A stretch of 64,000 bases of DNA from assembly GCF_007097245.1 (NCBI RefSeq), contig NZ_VJZT01000010.1, forward strand, positions 1 through 64,000, given 5' to 3'. Shown piece after piece: positions 25,047-34,682 of this stretch; position 1 is the first letter of the stretch, and each line of letters opens with the position of its first letter. The notes under the pieces were generated by a model. That model saw only the letters and a program-made list of their open reading frames with translations, had not been told where the DNA came from and made no database searches. Source of the DNA: Flavobacterium restrictum. Its GTDB lineage: Bacteria > Bacteroidota > Bacteroidia > Flavobacteriales > Flavobacteriaceae. The translations under genes were made by a program, and so were the position numbers.

Positions 25047-25087
25047 AAAAAAATCCATCTCGTTTTTAGAACAAGATGGATTTTTAT
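25047..25087 (-). terminator. Terminator of the ribosomal protein/tsf operon
   Basis: A 12-bp stem AAAAATCCATCT (25049-25060) with AGATGGATTTTT (25074-25085), 45 bp past the tsf stop. The flanking A and T runs let it act in both directions. Confidence 0.88.
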
Positions 25088-25131
25088 AAAAAGTTAAATC
25101 TGAATTTTAAAATAAGAAATCTAAAATTGGA

Positions 25132-26094
25132 CTACCCTAAAGCAACTCTTTTGAAATTTGTAATTTCAACATTGAAACCTTTAACATAATCACCAACTTT
25201 TTTATTATCATCTTTGATGAAGTTTTGATCTAATAAAGCTTTCTCTTGATCCAAAGTTGTGTTGTCAGAAATGAAACGTAGAATTTTTCCTGGAAGAATT
25301 TTGTCCCAAATTTGTTCTGGTTTGCCTTCTGCTTTTAATTCAGCTTTTGCATCTTCTTCTGCTTGTTTTAAAACCTCTTCAGTCAATTGAGAGAAAGAAA
25401 TGTATTTAGGAACATTTTTCAATGTTTTTCCTAAACGTTTTGCTTCTTCATTTTCTTTTTCGATGATAGCAATACGAGCAGCAAGTTCTGATGCAACGAA
25501 AGCGGGATCGAAATCTTTATAAGATAATGTATCAGCTCCCATAGAAGCAACTTGCATAGAGACGTCTTTAGTTAATACATCCGCATTAGGAACTGATGCA
25601 GAAACAGCTGTTAATGCAGCAATTTTGTTGACGTGAACATAAGATCCCACGAAAACGCCTTCTACGATTTCAAAACCACCGATTTCTATTTTTTCACCAA
25701 TAACACCAGTTTGTTCAATTAATTTTTCAGCAACAGTAATTCCGTTGAAATCTGACGCTAAAAACGCTTCTTTAGAAGAATAGTTAATTGCTTTTTCAAC
25801 TAATTCTTTAGCCAAAGCTACGAAAGTTTCATTTTTACCTACGAAATCTGTTTCGCAGTTCAAAGTGATAATAGCTCCTCTAGTTTTGTCGGTATTAATA
25901 AAAGCAACAGCAGCTCCTTCAGATGACTCACGATCCGAACGGTTGTCAGCCACTTTTTGTCCTTTTTCTCTAAGGTTTTGTATCGCTTTATCGAAATCTC
26001 CTTCCGCTTCAACTAAAGCTTTTTTACAGTCCATCATTCCGGCACCTGTAGTTTGTCTTAATTTATTTACGTCTGCAGCAGTAATTGTTGCCAT
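25132..26094 (-). CDS. tsf: Translation elongation factor Ts
   Basis: 320 aa. EF-Ts exchanges GDP for GTP on EF-Tu. The N-terminal UBA-like domain (VNKLRQTTGAGMMDCKKAL) and the exchange-core motifs TLNCETDFVGKN and IAALTAVS are present. It is the last gene of the rplM-rpsI-rpsB-tsf group. A 138-bp gap before it holds an AT-rich intergenic repeat (AATTTGGAATT-type) and no ORF. Confidence 0.97.
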   Translation of the reverse strand: MATITAADVNKLRQTTGAGMMDCKKALVEAEGDFDKAIQNLREKGQKVADNRSDRESSEGAAVAFINTDKTRGAIITLNCETDFVGKNETFVALAKELVEKAINYSSKEAFLASDFNGITVAEKLIEQTGVIGEKIEIGGFEIVEGVFVGSYVHVNKIAALTAVSASVPNADVLTKDVSMQVASMGADTLSYKDFDPAFVASELAARIAIIEKENEEAKRLGKTLKNVPKYISFSQLTEEVLKQAEEDAKAELKAEGKPEQIWDKILPGKILRFISDNTTLDQEKALLDQNFIKDDNKKVGDYVKGFNVEITNFKRVALG

Positions 26095-26232
26095 AATATA
26101 ATGTGTTTATGTGTTATAAAAGTAAAATTCCAATTTTCAAATTCTGAATTCCAATTTTATTAAATTACTAACCTAACGTTATTAATTTTTTGTGGAATTT
26201 GGAATTTAAAATTTGGAATTTTAATATTTGAT

Positions 26233-27033
26233 TTATTCTTCAGTCGCAGGGGCAACAGGAGCTTCAACTTCAACAGCTGGAGCTGCTTCAACGGCTACTT
26301 CAGCAACAGGAGTTTCGACAGCTACGTCACCTTCTTTATCAGAACCTCTATCAGAAAGTCCTTCAACGATTGCAGCAGTAACCAAAGTTAAAATTTTATC
26401 GATTGATTTAGAAGCATCATCATTTGCAGGGATAACATATTCTACTTCACGAGGATCAGAATTGGTATCAACCATTGCGAAAACTGGAATGTTTAATTTT
26501 TGAGCTTCTTTTATTGCGATGTGTTCTGCTTTGATATCAACTACGAACAATGCTGCAGGAAGTCTAGACATGTCTGCAATTGAACCTAGGTTTTTCTCTA
26601 ATTTAGCACGAAGACGATCTACTTGCAAACGCTCTTTTTTAGAAAGTGTCATGAAAGTACCATCTTTCTTCATTTTATCGATAGTAGCCATTTTTTTAAC
26701 AGCTTTACGGATAGTTACGAAGTTAGTTAGCATTCCACCAGGCCATCTTTCAGTGATGTAAGGCATGTTTGCAGCTTTTGCTTTTTCAGCAACGATGTCT
26801 TTTGCTTGTTTTTTGGTAGCAACAAATAATATTTTTCTACCTGATGCAGCGATTTTTTTCAAAGCGTCATTTGCTTCTTCAATTTTTGCTGCAGTTTTAT
26901 ATAGATTGATAATGTGAATACCATTACGCTCCATATAAATGTAAGGAGCCATGTTTGGATCCCATTTTCTAGTCATGTGTCCAAAATGAACACCTGCTTC
27001 TAGTAATTCTTTTACTTCTACTTTGTTTGACAT
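26233..27033 (-). CDS. rpsB: 30S ribosomal protein S2
   Basis: 266 aa. Motifs LLEAGVHFGHMTRKWDPNM, IHIINLYKTA, RWPGGMLTNFVTI and VDTNSDPREVEYVIPANDD are those of bacterial S2. The last ~35 residues form a low-complexity Val/Ala/Glu/Pro tail, longer than in many S2 proteins. It is followed by tsf, the usual order. Confidence 0.97.
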   Translation of the reverse strand: MSNKVEVKELLEAGVHFGHMTRKWDPNMAPYIYMERNGIHIINLYKTAAKIEEANDALKKIAASGRKILFVATKKQAKDIVAEKAKAANMPYITERWPGGMLTNFVTIRKAVKKMATIDKMKKDGTFMTLSKKERLQVDRLRAKLEKNLGSIADMSRLPAALFVVDIKAEHIAIKEAQKLNIPVFAMVDTNSDPREVEYVIPANDDASKSIDKILTLVTAAIVEGLSDRGSDKEGDVAVETPVAEVAVEAAPAVEVEAPVAPATEE

Positions 27034-27211
27034 TTTTTGTTTAGTTTACGTTCTGTTGATTAGCAATGTTCCTTTCGCTTTTAGCTTGTGGCTATTGGCT
27101 ATTGGCTTCATTTAGATGCTAAACTAATTCTCGCCTCAACGAGCAACAACAACATTGTTTTTAAATTCAATAATAAACATAATCTTGTTCGATAAGAACA
27201 AGATGGTATTA

Positions 27212-27598
27212 TTAACGTTTAGAGAATTGGAATCTCTTACGAGCTTTCTTCTGACCGAATTTTTTACGTTCAACCATTCTTGGATCTCTTGTTAATAAAC
27301 CTTCTGGTTTCAAGATAGCTCTGTTTTCAGCATTTACTTCACACATTACGCGTGCCAATGCCATTCTTACAGCTTCTGCTTGACCAGTTGAACCACCTCC
27401 ATACACATTTACTTTTACGTCAAAGTTGGTAGCGTTCTCTGTCATAGACATAGGTTGCAAAACTTTGTACTGTAAAGTAGCTGTTGGAAAATAGGTTGCG
27501 AATGGTTTTTTGTTTACAACGATAACTCCTGTTCCTTCTTGAACATAAACACGTGCAACAGCGGTTTTTCTTCTACCGATTTTGTGAATAACTCCCAT
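27212..27598 (-). CDS. rpsI: 30S ribosomal protein S9
   Basis: 128 aa ending in the basic KARKRFQFSKR tail that reaches the P-site tRNA. The N-terminus GVIHKIGRRKTAVARVY and the core GGGSTGQAEAVRMALARVM are diagnostic. It overlaps the rplM stop by 1 bp. The 178-bp gap between it and rpsB contains (AGCCAATAGCC)-type repeat. Confidence 0.97.
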   Translation of the reverse strand: MGVIHKIGRRKTAVARVYVQEGTGVIVVNKKPFATYFPTATLQYKVLQPMSMTENATNFDVKVNVYGGGSTGQAEAVRMALARVMCEVNAENRAILKPEGLLTRDPRMVERKKFGQKKARKRFQFSKR

Positions 27599-28053
27599 TA
27601 CTTAAGATCGTTAAGGTTAACTGTTCTAGGTTTTTGAGCGCCTTGTTTGTGCTCTGGTCCTACAACAACATTTAAATTTCTGAAAAGTTCTGCTCCTAAT
27701 TTGTTTTTAGGTAACATCCCTTTTACCGCTTTTTCTACTAATAATGCAGGGTTTTTTGATTGCAATACTTTAGCAGTTAAAGTTCTTTGTCCTCCAGGGT
27801 AGCCAGTGTGACGAACGTAAGTCTTCTCGTCCATTTTGTTACCTGTAAGGTTGATTTTTTCTGAGTTGATAACAATTACGTTATCTCCACAGTCCACGTG
27901 TGGCGTATAACTTGGCTTGTACTTACCTCTCAAAATCATAGCGACTTTTGAAGCAAGACGACCTAAGTTATGACCGTCAGCATCTACAACAATCCATTCT
28001 TTTGTAGAATTGGCTTTTGTTGTTGAAATTGTCTTGTAGCTTAATGCGTTCAC
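27598..28053 (-). CDS. rplM: 50S ribosomal protein L13
   Basis: 151 aa. Contains WIVVDADGHNLGRLASKVAM, LRGKYKPSYTPHVDCGD, VRHTGYPGG and MLPKNKLG, the L13 core. First gene of the group, with a good promoter 46 bp upstream. Confidence 0.97.
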   Translation of the reverse strand: MNALSYKTISTTKANSTKEWIVVDADGHNLGRLASKVAMILRGKYKPSYTPHVDCGDNVIVINSEKINLTGNKMDEKTYVRHTGYPGGQRTLTAKVLQSKNPALLVEKAVKGMLPKNKLGAELFRNLNVVVGPEHKQGAQKPRTVNLNDLK

Positions 28054-28098
28054 AATAATATATTTTAATTAAACATTCCATCCCCAATAAAGGGGTTG

Positions 28099-28128
28099 CA
28101 AAAGTACAATTATTTATTTTAAATACAA
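28099..28128 (-). promoter_or_regulatory. Promoter of the rplM-rpsI-rpsB-tsf group
   Basis: On the minus strand, TTG (28126-28128), 19-nt spacer, TACTTTTG (28099-28106). The transcript would start at a small stem CCCC-TTTATT-GGGG (28082-28095). Confidence 0.7.
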
Positions 28129-28391
28129 ATACCTTAATTGATTATTTTTTTCTTGTTTCTACTCTGATTATCAAATGAATATTTAATAATAGGTGTCAAC
28201 GTCTTTCTTTGAATAGTCCTTGTTAATTATGCTTTAAACATTTCTAACGGTTTGTTTTTGTAAAAAAAATGTAATTTTCATTTTTACAAATAAGAGATTT
28301 ACATATCTTCGCTTAAATTTTATTCGAGTTTACCATACTATTTATTACTTTTAGAATAATTTTTAATAAAAAAACAAATACTTCTTCACTT

Positions 28392-29420
28392 ATGAAAGCT
28401 AAAGCAACATTAAAACAAATTGCAAAAGAACTTAATGTTTCTGTTTCAACTGTTTCAAAAGCACTTAATGATAGTCCCGAAATTAGTGAACAAACCAAAG
28501 TACGTATCAAAGAATACGCCAAACTTAAAAACTACAAGCCCAATGTTATTGGGTTGAATCTTAAGAATAGAAAGACAAAAACTATTGGGGTTATTATTCC
28601 TAATATTTTGAATTCTTTTTTTGCCAAAGTATTTAGTGGTATCGAGAAAGTGGCCGATGAGAACGGATATAATGTTATTATGTGCATTTCTAATGAATCT
28701 CTGGACAAAGAGGCGCATACTCTCGAAATGTTGAGCAATGGTACAATTGATGGTTTTATTTTATCTATTTCTGAAGAAGCTCAAAAAGCACACGAATACA
28801 CCCATTTCAAGGATATTATCAACGATGGAACTCCTATTGTTTTGTTCGATCGTACCACCGATGAAATCGAATGTGATAAGGTTATTGTTGATGATTTTGA
28901 TTCGGCTTTGAATTCTACCCAACATTTAATTGATTTAGGTTGTAGAAAAATAGCGTTGTTTTCTTCGGTTGACAACTTAAGCGTAGGGAAATTAAGAGCT
29001 GATGGTTATTTGCAAGCCTTAAAAAACAATAATATCCCCGTAAATGACAGTATTATTTTGCGAACCGATTCCGAAGATGGTTTGAACGAAAAAATAGAAG
29101 CCATTTTTGATGCCAACACTATTGATGGTATTTTTGCACTAGACGAAGATGACTCGGTTGCTGCCTTACGTTTTGGACTAAAAAAAGGCTATTCTATTCC
29201 AGAAAATCTATCGATTATAGGCTTTGCAGATGGGATTTTAGCTTCCAGACGATTGTCACCAAGCTTAACAACTGTGAGTCAACACGGAATAGAAATAGGC
29301 GAAGTTGCTGCACAATTGTTAATAAAACGCCTAGAGTACAAAGGCGAAGAAGAACTTCCTTATGAAACTAAAGTAATCAAAACCAAGCTCAAAGAGAGAG
29401 ATTCGACTAGGAAGGTGTAG
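28392..29420 (+). CDS. LacI family transcriptional regulator
   Basis: 342 aa. The N-terminal helix-turn-helix (LKQIAKELNVSVSTVSKALN) with hinge is followed by a periplasmic-binding-protein-like ligand domain (GVIIPNILNSFFAKVFSGIE, PIVLFDRTTDEIECDKVIVD, SIIGFADGILASRRLSPSLTTVSQ). It is a sugar-responsive repressor/activator by family. No transport or catabolic gene is adjacent, so the target is unknown. Confidence 0.93.
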   Translation: MKAKATLKQIAKELNVSVSTVSKALNDSPEISEQTKVRIKEYAKLKNYKPNVIGLNLKNRKTKTIGVIIPNILNSFFAKVFSGIEKVADENGYNVIMCISNESLDKEAHTLEMLSNGTIDGFILSISEEAQKAHEYTHFKDIINDGTPIVLFDRTTDEIECDKVIVDDFDSALNSTQHLIDLGCRKIALFSSVDNLSVGKLRADGYLQALKNNNIPVNDSIILRTDSEDGLNEKIEAIFDANTIDGIFALDEDDSVAALRFGLKKGYSIPENLSIIGFADGILASRRLSPSLTTVSQHGIEIGEVAAQLLIKRLEYKGEEELPYETKVIKTKLKERDSTRKV

Positions 29421-29490
29421 TGTTTTTTTGTTCGTTAAAATTGACAAGTGAATTTAGGATTTTTATACTTTTTTAATTTTTCGAAAGGAA

Positions 29491-29721
29491 CTAAATAGTT
29501 TCCTCACAAGCTTTCATTGCATGAGGAAAGGAGGGAGTAAATTCGATGCCTTTTTCGGTGTAAACCCAAGTTTCATCACCCCACCATCTGTCCAAATTTG
29601 TCATATCGCAAGGTTCTTCATCAGTCTCTTTTGGTTTTACAAAATGTTGCTCACTATTTATGATGGAAAATAGTTTAGGGGCAAAAAATTTCTGTCTGTA
29701 TTTTACCCAAGTTGCAAAATT
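29491..29721 (-). pseudogene. Gene remnant, C-terminal fragment of an unknown protein
   Basis: A 76-codon open stretch on the minus strand begins just after a stop (29722-29724) with no start codon at its head and ends TAG at 29491. It reads FATWVKYRQKFFAPKLFS, then FVKPKETDEEPCDM, LDRWWGDETWVYTEKGIEF and SFPHAMKACEETI. The composition (Trp-rich, balanced charges) is protein-like. A short ORF from ATG 29604 (37 aa) is possible. I do not recognise the family. It could be a decayed gene or the tail of a lost one. Confidence 0.45.
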
Positions 29722-29740
29722 TTAAACTTTTAATATTTTA

Positions 29741-29771
29741 GATTTGACAACTTTTTGAAAGTTGTCAAATC
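29741..29771. repeat. Perfect 14-bp-arm inverted repeat downstream of polA
   Basis: Arms GATTTGACAACTTT (29741-29754) and AAAGTTGTCAAATC (29758-29771), 3-nt loop. It lies about 64 bp past the polA stop and could act as its terminator hairpin though it lacks a T-run. It resembles other palindromes in this genome (57041-57075). The rest of the gap 29421-29834 is the remnant above plus AT-rich sequence. Confidence 0.7.
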
Positions 29772-29834
29772 TGCATAATATAAATCATTGTAAACACCGA
29801 CTGATCACTAAAAACTAAAAACTAAAAACTAATT

Positions 29835-32684
29835 CTAGTGTGCTTCTAACCAATTTTTGCCCAAACCAATTTCAACATCCAGTGGAACATTCATTATAAA
29901 AGCATTTTCCATTTCGTGCTTAATCATCGGTTGAATTTTTTCTAATTCGGAGTTGTGAACGTCAAATACAAGCTCATCGTGTACTTGCAATAACATCTTC
30001 GATTTCCAGTTTTCGGCAACTAATTTTTTATGAATATTTATCATCGCAATTTTGATAATATCGGCGGCAGAACCCTGAATTGGCGCATTTACTGCATTGC
30101 GTTCCGCACCACTTTTGACCATCATATTGGCCGAATTAATATCTTTCAAATACCGTCTTCTTCCCAAAACGGTTTGTACATAGCCATTTTCTCTGGCAAA
30201 ATCCACTTGGTTCGCCATATAGGCTTTTAGTTTAGGATACGTTGCATAATACGCATCAATCAACTCGGCAGCTTCTTTTCTGGAAAGCGAAGTCTGATTG
30301 CTTAATCCAAAAGCCGAAACACCATAGATAATTCCGAAATTCACGGTTTTGGCATTGCTACGTTGCTCTTTGGTCACTTCTTCTAAAGGGACGTTGAATA
30401 CTTTGGCTGCCGTACTTCTGTGAATGTCTTCGTTGTTCTGGAAGGCGGCAATCATATTCTCTTCGCCAGATAAAGCAGCGATAATTCGTAATTCTATTTG
30501 CGAATAATCCGCAGAAACTAAAGTGTAATTTTCATCACGAGGAATAAAAGCTTTACGAATCAAGCGTCCTCTTTCAGTTCGAACAGGAATGTTTTGCAAG
30601 TTTGGATTATTCGAACTCAAACGACCTGTTGCAGCAACCGTTTGCATATAATCGGTGTGAACTCTGCCTGTTTTTGCATCAACTTGATTGGGTAACGCAT
30701 CAATATAAGTACTTTGTAATTTTACCATTTGACGCCATTCTAATATGTCACGAACAATTTCGTTATCGTTGGCTAAATAAGATAAAACTTCTTCGCCAGT
30801 GGCATATTGACCAGTTTTGGTTTTCTTTTGTTTGGCACCGCCAATTTTTAATTTATCAAATAAAATGTCGCCTAATTGTTTGGGCGAAGCCAAATTGAAT
30901 TTTTCGCCTGCGGTTTCATATATTTTTTGTTCCAAGGCATTGCTTTCGACAGCCATTTCAACCGACATCGATTTTAAGAATGGAACATCCAAATTGATTC
31001 CTTCCAATTCCATTGCTGCCAAAACAGGAATCAACGGAATTTCGATTTCGTCAAACAGTTTTTTGGTTTCGGCTTTGTCAAGAATTGGGCTGAAATTTTG
31101 TTTCAATTGATAGGTAATATCGGCATCTTCAGCAGCGTATTCTTTGATTTCTTCCAAAGCTACGTCTCGCATCGATTTTTGATTCTTGCCTTTTTTGCCA
31201 ATCAAATCTTCAATCGGTTTTGGGGAATATTTTAAATAGGTTTCCGACAAAACATCCATATTGTGGCGCATATCAGGATTAATCAAATAATGCGCAATCA
31301 TTGTGTCGAATAATTTTCCTTTGATTTGAACGCCGTAATGCGACAGGATTTTTAAATCGTATTTGATGTTTTGACCAATTTTTTCGATACTTTCATTTTC
31401 AAAGAAAGGTTTGAATTTATCTACCAAAACTTGTGCTTCTTCTTGATTTTCGGGAAACGGAACGTAAAACGCTTTTCCTTTTTCGAAAGAAAATGACATT
31501 CCAACCAATTCTGCATTTAAGGCATCGATTCCAGTAGTTTCGGTGTCAAAACAAATAGAGGTTTGGTTCATTAAGTTTTGCAACAATAATTTCACTGCAA
31601 AATCGCCTTGAATGCTTTGGTAAAAATGTTCGGTATTTTCTAAAGTGGCATAATGTGAACTCGATTGTACTTCACCACTATCTTCATCCGAAAAACCAAA
31701 TAAGTCAAATTGATCTTCATTCGATTTTTTTGCAGGAGTCTTTTTAGTTGCTATTTCCTCATTGCTATTGAAATTGTCATTGCTATTGTCAATTGCCGTA
31801 GGGTTGTATAATTTATCAAACTGCGCTTTCATTTGACGGAATTCTAATTCCTGAAACAACGCATCGGTTTTTTCGACATCGGGTTTGGATAGTTCGTAGT
31901 CGCTATCGTTGAACGTTACAGGACAATCGAGTAGGATAGTGGCTAGTTTTTTGGATAAAATCCCCAATTCGGCATTGGCTTCAATTTTATCTTTTATAGC
32001 CCCTTTTAGCTGGTGGGTGTTGGCCAAAAGGTTTTCCATCGATCCATATTCTGCTAGGAATTTCTTGGCTGTTTTTTCGCCAACGCCAGGCAATCCTGGA
32101 ATGTTATCGGCCGCATCGCCCATCATCCCTAAATAATCAATCACTTGTAAAGGATGGGTAATTTCAAATCGTGCTAAAACCTCTGGAACACCCCAAATTT
32201 CGATGCCGTTGCCCATTCGAGCGGGTTTGTACATAAAAATATTTTCCGATACCAATTGGGCAAAATCCTTATCGGGCGTTACCATAAAAACTTGGTAGTT
32301 TTGTTTTTCGGCTTGTTTGGCAATAGTTCCTATTAAATCATCGGCTTCAAAACCGGGGACTTCAATAATGGGAATGTGCATTGCCTTTAATAATTCCTGA
32401 ATATAAGGAACGGCAATTTTGATGGCTTCGGGCGTTTCGTCACGATGGGCTTTGTATTCTTGGTACATTTCGTAGCGATAGGTGCTTCCGCCTTTGTCAA
32501 AAGCTACGGCCAAATGATCGGGTTTGTCCCGTTTTATAACATCCATCAAGGCATTCATAAACCCCATAATAGCGGAGGTATCCATTCCTTTGGAGTTGAT
32601 TCTTGGGTTTTTTATAAAGGCAAAATAACCACGAAATATTAAAGCGTAAGCATCGAGTAGGTAAAGGCGTTTTTGAGCAGACAT
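29835..32684 (-). CDS. polA: DNA polymerase I
   Basis: 949 aa with all three activities. Residues about 1-290 are the 5'-3' exonuclease (LYLLDAYALIFRGYFAF, FEADDLIGT, GDAADNIPGLPGVGEKTA). About 350-530 is the 3'-5' exonuclease with its acidic set intact (CFDTETTGID, IGQNIKYDLKIL, AAEDADITYQL), so proofreading is expected. About 560-949 is the polymerase (VSADYSQIELRIIAALSGE, SNAKTVNFGIIYGVSAFGL, LQVHDELVFDV). It fills gaps and removes RNA primers. Transcribed alone. Confidence 0.98.
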   Translation of the reverse strand: MSAQKRLYLLDAYALIFRGYFAFIKNPRINSKGMDTSAIMGFMNALMDVIKRDKPDHLAVAFDKGGSTYRYEMYQEYKAHRDETPEAIKIAVPYIQELLKAMHIPIIEVPGFEADDLIGTIAKQAEKQNYQVFMVTPDKDFAQLVSENIFMYKPARMGNGIEIWGVPEVLARFEITHPLQVIDYLGMMGDAADNIPGLPGVGEKTAKKFLAEYGSMENLLANTHQLKGAIKDKIEANAELGILSKKLATILLDCPVTFNDSDYELSKPDVEKTDALFQELEFRQMKAQFDKLYNPTAIDNSNDNFNSNEEIATKKTPAKKSNEDQFDLFGFSDEDSGEVQSSSHYATLENTEHFYQSIQGDFAVKLLLQNLMNQTSICFDTETTGIDALNAELVGMSFSFEKGKAFYVPFPENQEEAQVLVDKFKPFFENESIEKIGQNIKYDLKILSHYGVQIKGKLFDTMIAHYLINPDMRHNMDVLSETYLKYSPKPIEDLIGKKGKNQKSMRDVALEEIKEYAAEDADITYQLKQNFSPILDKAETKKLFDEIEIPLIPVLAAMELEGINLDVPFLKSMSVEMAVESNALEQKIYETAGEKFNLASPKQLGDILFDKLKIGGAKQKKTKTGQYATGEEVLSYLANDNEIVRDILEWRQMVKLQSTYIDALPNQVDAKTGRVHTDYMQTVAATGRLSSNNPNLQNIPVRTERGRLIRKAFIPRDENYTLVSADYSQIELRIIAALSGEENMIAAFQNNEDIHRSTAAKVFNVPLEEVTKEQRSNAKTVNFGIIYGVSAFGLSNQTSLSRKEAAELIDAYYATYPKLKAYMANQVDFARENGYVQTVLGRRRYLKDINSANMMVKSGAERNAVNAPIQGSAADIIKIAMINIHKKLVAENWKSKMLLQVHDELVFDVHNSELEKIQPMIKHEMENAFIMNVPLDVEIGLGKNWLEAH

Positions 32685-32739
32685 AAAAAAAATTTAGTCT
32701 GTAAAAATAGACAATTACGTTTTAAAAATGAATTTGTTG

Positions 32740-32758
32740 TTGCAATTTATAATTGCAA
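32740..32758. promoter_or_regulatory. Palindrome in the polA upstream region
   Basis: TTGCAATT-TAT-AATTGCAA, 8-bp perfect arms, 56 bp upstream of polA in the polA/phosphoesterase divergent gap. It may be a protein-binding site; no T-run follows. Nothing else was seen in 32685-32979. Confidence 0.3.
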
Positions 32759-32979
32759 ATAGCAAAGTAATGCGTAGTTCCTTTTTTATAGTTTAAAAAG
32801 GATTGGGTTAAGACGAAGTTAAACTTTTGGGAGTTGTCCCTCTTTATTCAAAGGTTAGTTTTAAGCGTTAATAAATGAGAGATGAAGAAATTTACTCCCT
32901 TTTTTTGCGTTAAATTTTTGATAATGTAAATCCCAAACGAATACATAAGTTGTTACTTTGTGTAAAATTTTTTAAAATA

Positions 32980-34215
32980 ATGATTTTACGTTTACTTCTT
33001 GTAGGAATTGTTTTTTTTGTAATAGAACTTTATGCTTTTCAGGCAATTAGAACGGTAATCAAGTTGCGATGGCTTTTGACTTCGTATCAAATAATTAGCC
33101 TTTTGCTCTTTGTATTTATCCTCTATTCTTTTACCCAATTTGATCGTTCTGTAGGTCAAACCAAACAGACCATGATTACAATGGGCTTGTTGTTATTAGT
33201 TTATGTGCCCAAAATTGTGCTTACCATAGTGCTTCTGGGAGAAGATATTTTTCGGGTTGGGGCGGGAGCAGTTAATTATTTTATTGATAATAATTCGGAT
33301 TCGGGGATAATTCCTTCCCGTCGAAAATTTGTTAGCCAAATAGGATTAGGATTGGCGGCCATTCCTTTTTTGTCTCTAATTTATGGCATAACCGTTGGGC
33401 GGTACAATTATAAAGTGATTAAACAAGCTATTTACTTTCCGGATTTGCCTGATGAATTTGATGGTTTTACGATTACACAAATCTCGGATGTACATAGCGG
33501 AAGCTTTGATAATCCCGAAAAAATAAATTATGCAATTGATTTAGTCAACGAACAAAATTCAGATTTAATATTGTTTACCGGCGATATTGTCAATACACAT
33601 GCCAAAGAAATGCATCCTTGGTTGGCAACGTTTAATAGAATCAAACCGCATGAATTTGGCAAATATTCCGTTTTGGGGAATCACGATTATGGCGAATATG
33701 TAACGTGGTCTACTCAAATTGATAAAGACGAAAATTTTGATGCTATAAAAAATTTATACGGTCAAATAGGTTTTAAATTGCTGTTAAATGAGCATACTTT
33801 TATCCAAAAAGGAGCAGCCAAAATAGCATTGGTTGGAGTCGAAAATTGGGGACATAATTTCAAGCAAGCGGGTGATCTTGATAAAGCTTCGAAGGGTTTG
33901 GTCAAAGAAGATTTCAAAATCCTTATGAGTCACGACCCAAGTCACTGGGATCATGTGGTGCAACACGACCAGAAACATTTTCAATTAACGCTTTCGGGAC
34001 ACACACACGGCATGCAGTTTGGGATAGAAATTCCTGGGTATTTCAAGTGGAGTTTGGCACAATATGTCTACAAACAGTGGGCTGGATTGTATTCCAATTT
34101 GGGGCGTTATGTGTATGTAAACCGTGGGTTTGGGTTTCATGCCTATCCCGGTCGAGTGGGTATCATGCCCGAAATAACTGTTATTCAGCTAAAAAAAGGT
34201 GAAAAAACAGCATAA
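32980..34215 (+). CDS. Membrane-anchored metallophosphoesterase
   Basis: 411 aa from ATG 32980; an in-frame start 30 bp upstream also exists. Three or four N-terminal hydrophobic segments (about 1-150) anchor a calcineurin-like phosphoesterase domain with every metal motif: TQISDVHSG, LFTGDIVN, VLGNHDYG, LMSHDPSHW and LSGHTHGMQFG. Related proteins (YkuE type) hydrolyse UDP-diacylglucosamine or other phosphodiesters; the substrate here is unknown. Confidence 0.9.
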   Translation: MILRLLLVGIVFFVIELYAFQAIRTVIKLRWLLTSYQIISLLLFVFILYSFTQFDRSVGQTKQTMITMGLLLLVYVPKIVLTIVLLGEDIFRVGAGAVNYFIDNNSDSGIIPSRRKFVSQIGLGLAAIPFLSLIYGITVGRYNYKVIKQAIYFPDLPDEFDGFTITQISDVHSGSFDNPEKINYAIDLVNEQNSDLILFTGDIVNTHAKEMHPWLATFNRIKPHEFGKYSVLGNHDYGEYVTWSTQIDKDENFDAIKNLYGQIGFKLLLNEHTFIQKGAAKIALVGVENWGHNFKQAGDLDKASKGLVKEDFKILMSHDPSHWDHVVQHDQKHFQLTLSGHTHGMQFGIEIPGYFKWSLAQYVYKQWAGLYSNLGRYVYVNRGFGFHAYPGRVGIMPEITVIQLKKGEKTA

Positions 34216-34229
34216 TTACTTAAAAACGC

Positions 34230-34237
34230 TATATTTG
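34230..34237 (+). promoter_or_regulatory. -7 element before the thioredoxin-like gene
   Basis: TATATTTG, a TAnnTTTG match 50 bp before the ATG; no clear -33. Confidence 0.4.
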
Positions 34238-34287
34238 TAATTGTAATATGGCTACGAAAGTATAAAAAAATTAAACATTTTTGGTTT

Positions 34288-34584
34288 ATGTCAAAATTTG
34301 GAGAACTTATAAATGCTAGAATCCCTGTGTTAATAGACTTTTACACGGATTGGAATGAATCATCGGTAGCAATGCATCCAGTAATAAAAGATGTAGCGGC
34401 AGCACTTGGCGATAAAGCCAAAGTGATTCGGATTGATGTTGATAAAAATCAAGAATTAGCCGAAGCCCTGCGGATTAAAGGATTGCCCACTTTAATGATT
34501 TATAAGGAAGGGCTTATGATCTGGCGACAATCTGGGGAACTCGATGCCAACACCATTATAGGACTCGTTCAAGAACAAATTTAG
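34288..34584 (+). CDS. Thioredoxin-fold protein without the CxxC active site
   Basis: 98 aa with the whole thioredoxin fold (IPVLIDFYTDWNESSVAMHPV, AKVIRIDVDKNQELAEALRI, KGLPTLMIYKEGLMIWRQSG including the cis-Pro in GLPT). The active-site WCGPC is replaced by WNESS, so both redox cysteines are missing and there is no Cys elsewhere. It cannot be a disulfide reductase; a scaffold or chaperone-like role is more likely. Single gene with its own terminator. Confidence 0.85.
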   Translation: MSKFGELINARIPVLIDFYTDWNESSVAMHPVIKDVAAALGDKAKVIRIDVDKNQELAEALRIKGLPTLMIYKEGLMIWRQSGELDANTIIGLVQEQI

Positions 34585-34628
34585 ATTCTTTTTGGGTTTC
34601 TAATTTGTGTATAAAACAGCATAAAAAC

Positions 34629-34662
34629 AGCATATTGAAATCCTTTTCAATATGCTTTTTTT
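34629..34662 (+). terminator. Terminator between the thioredoxin-like and kinase genes
   Basis: GCATATTGAAA (34630-34640) pairs with TTTCAATATGC (34645-34655), followed by T's. A-rich upstream sequence lets it serve both convergent genes. Confidence 0.85.
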
Positions 34663-34682
34663 ATGATAAAAATTGTTCGATA

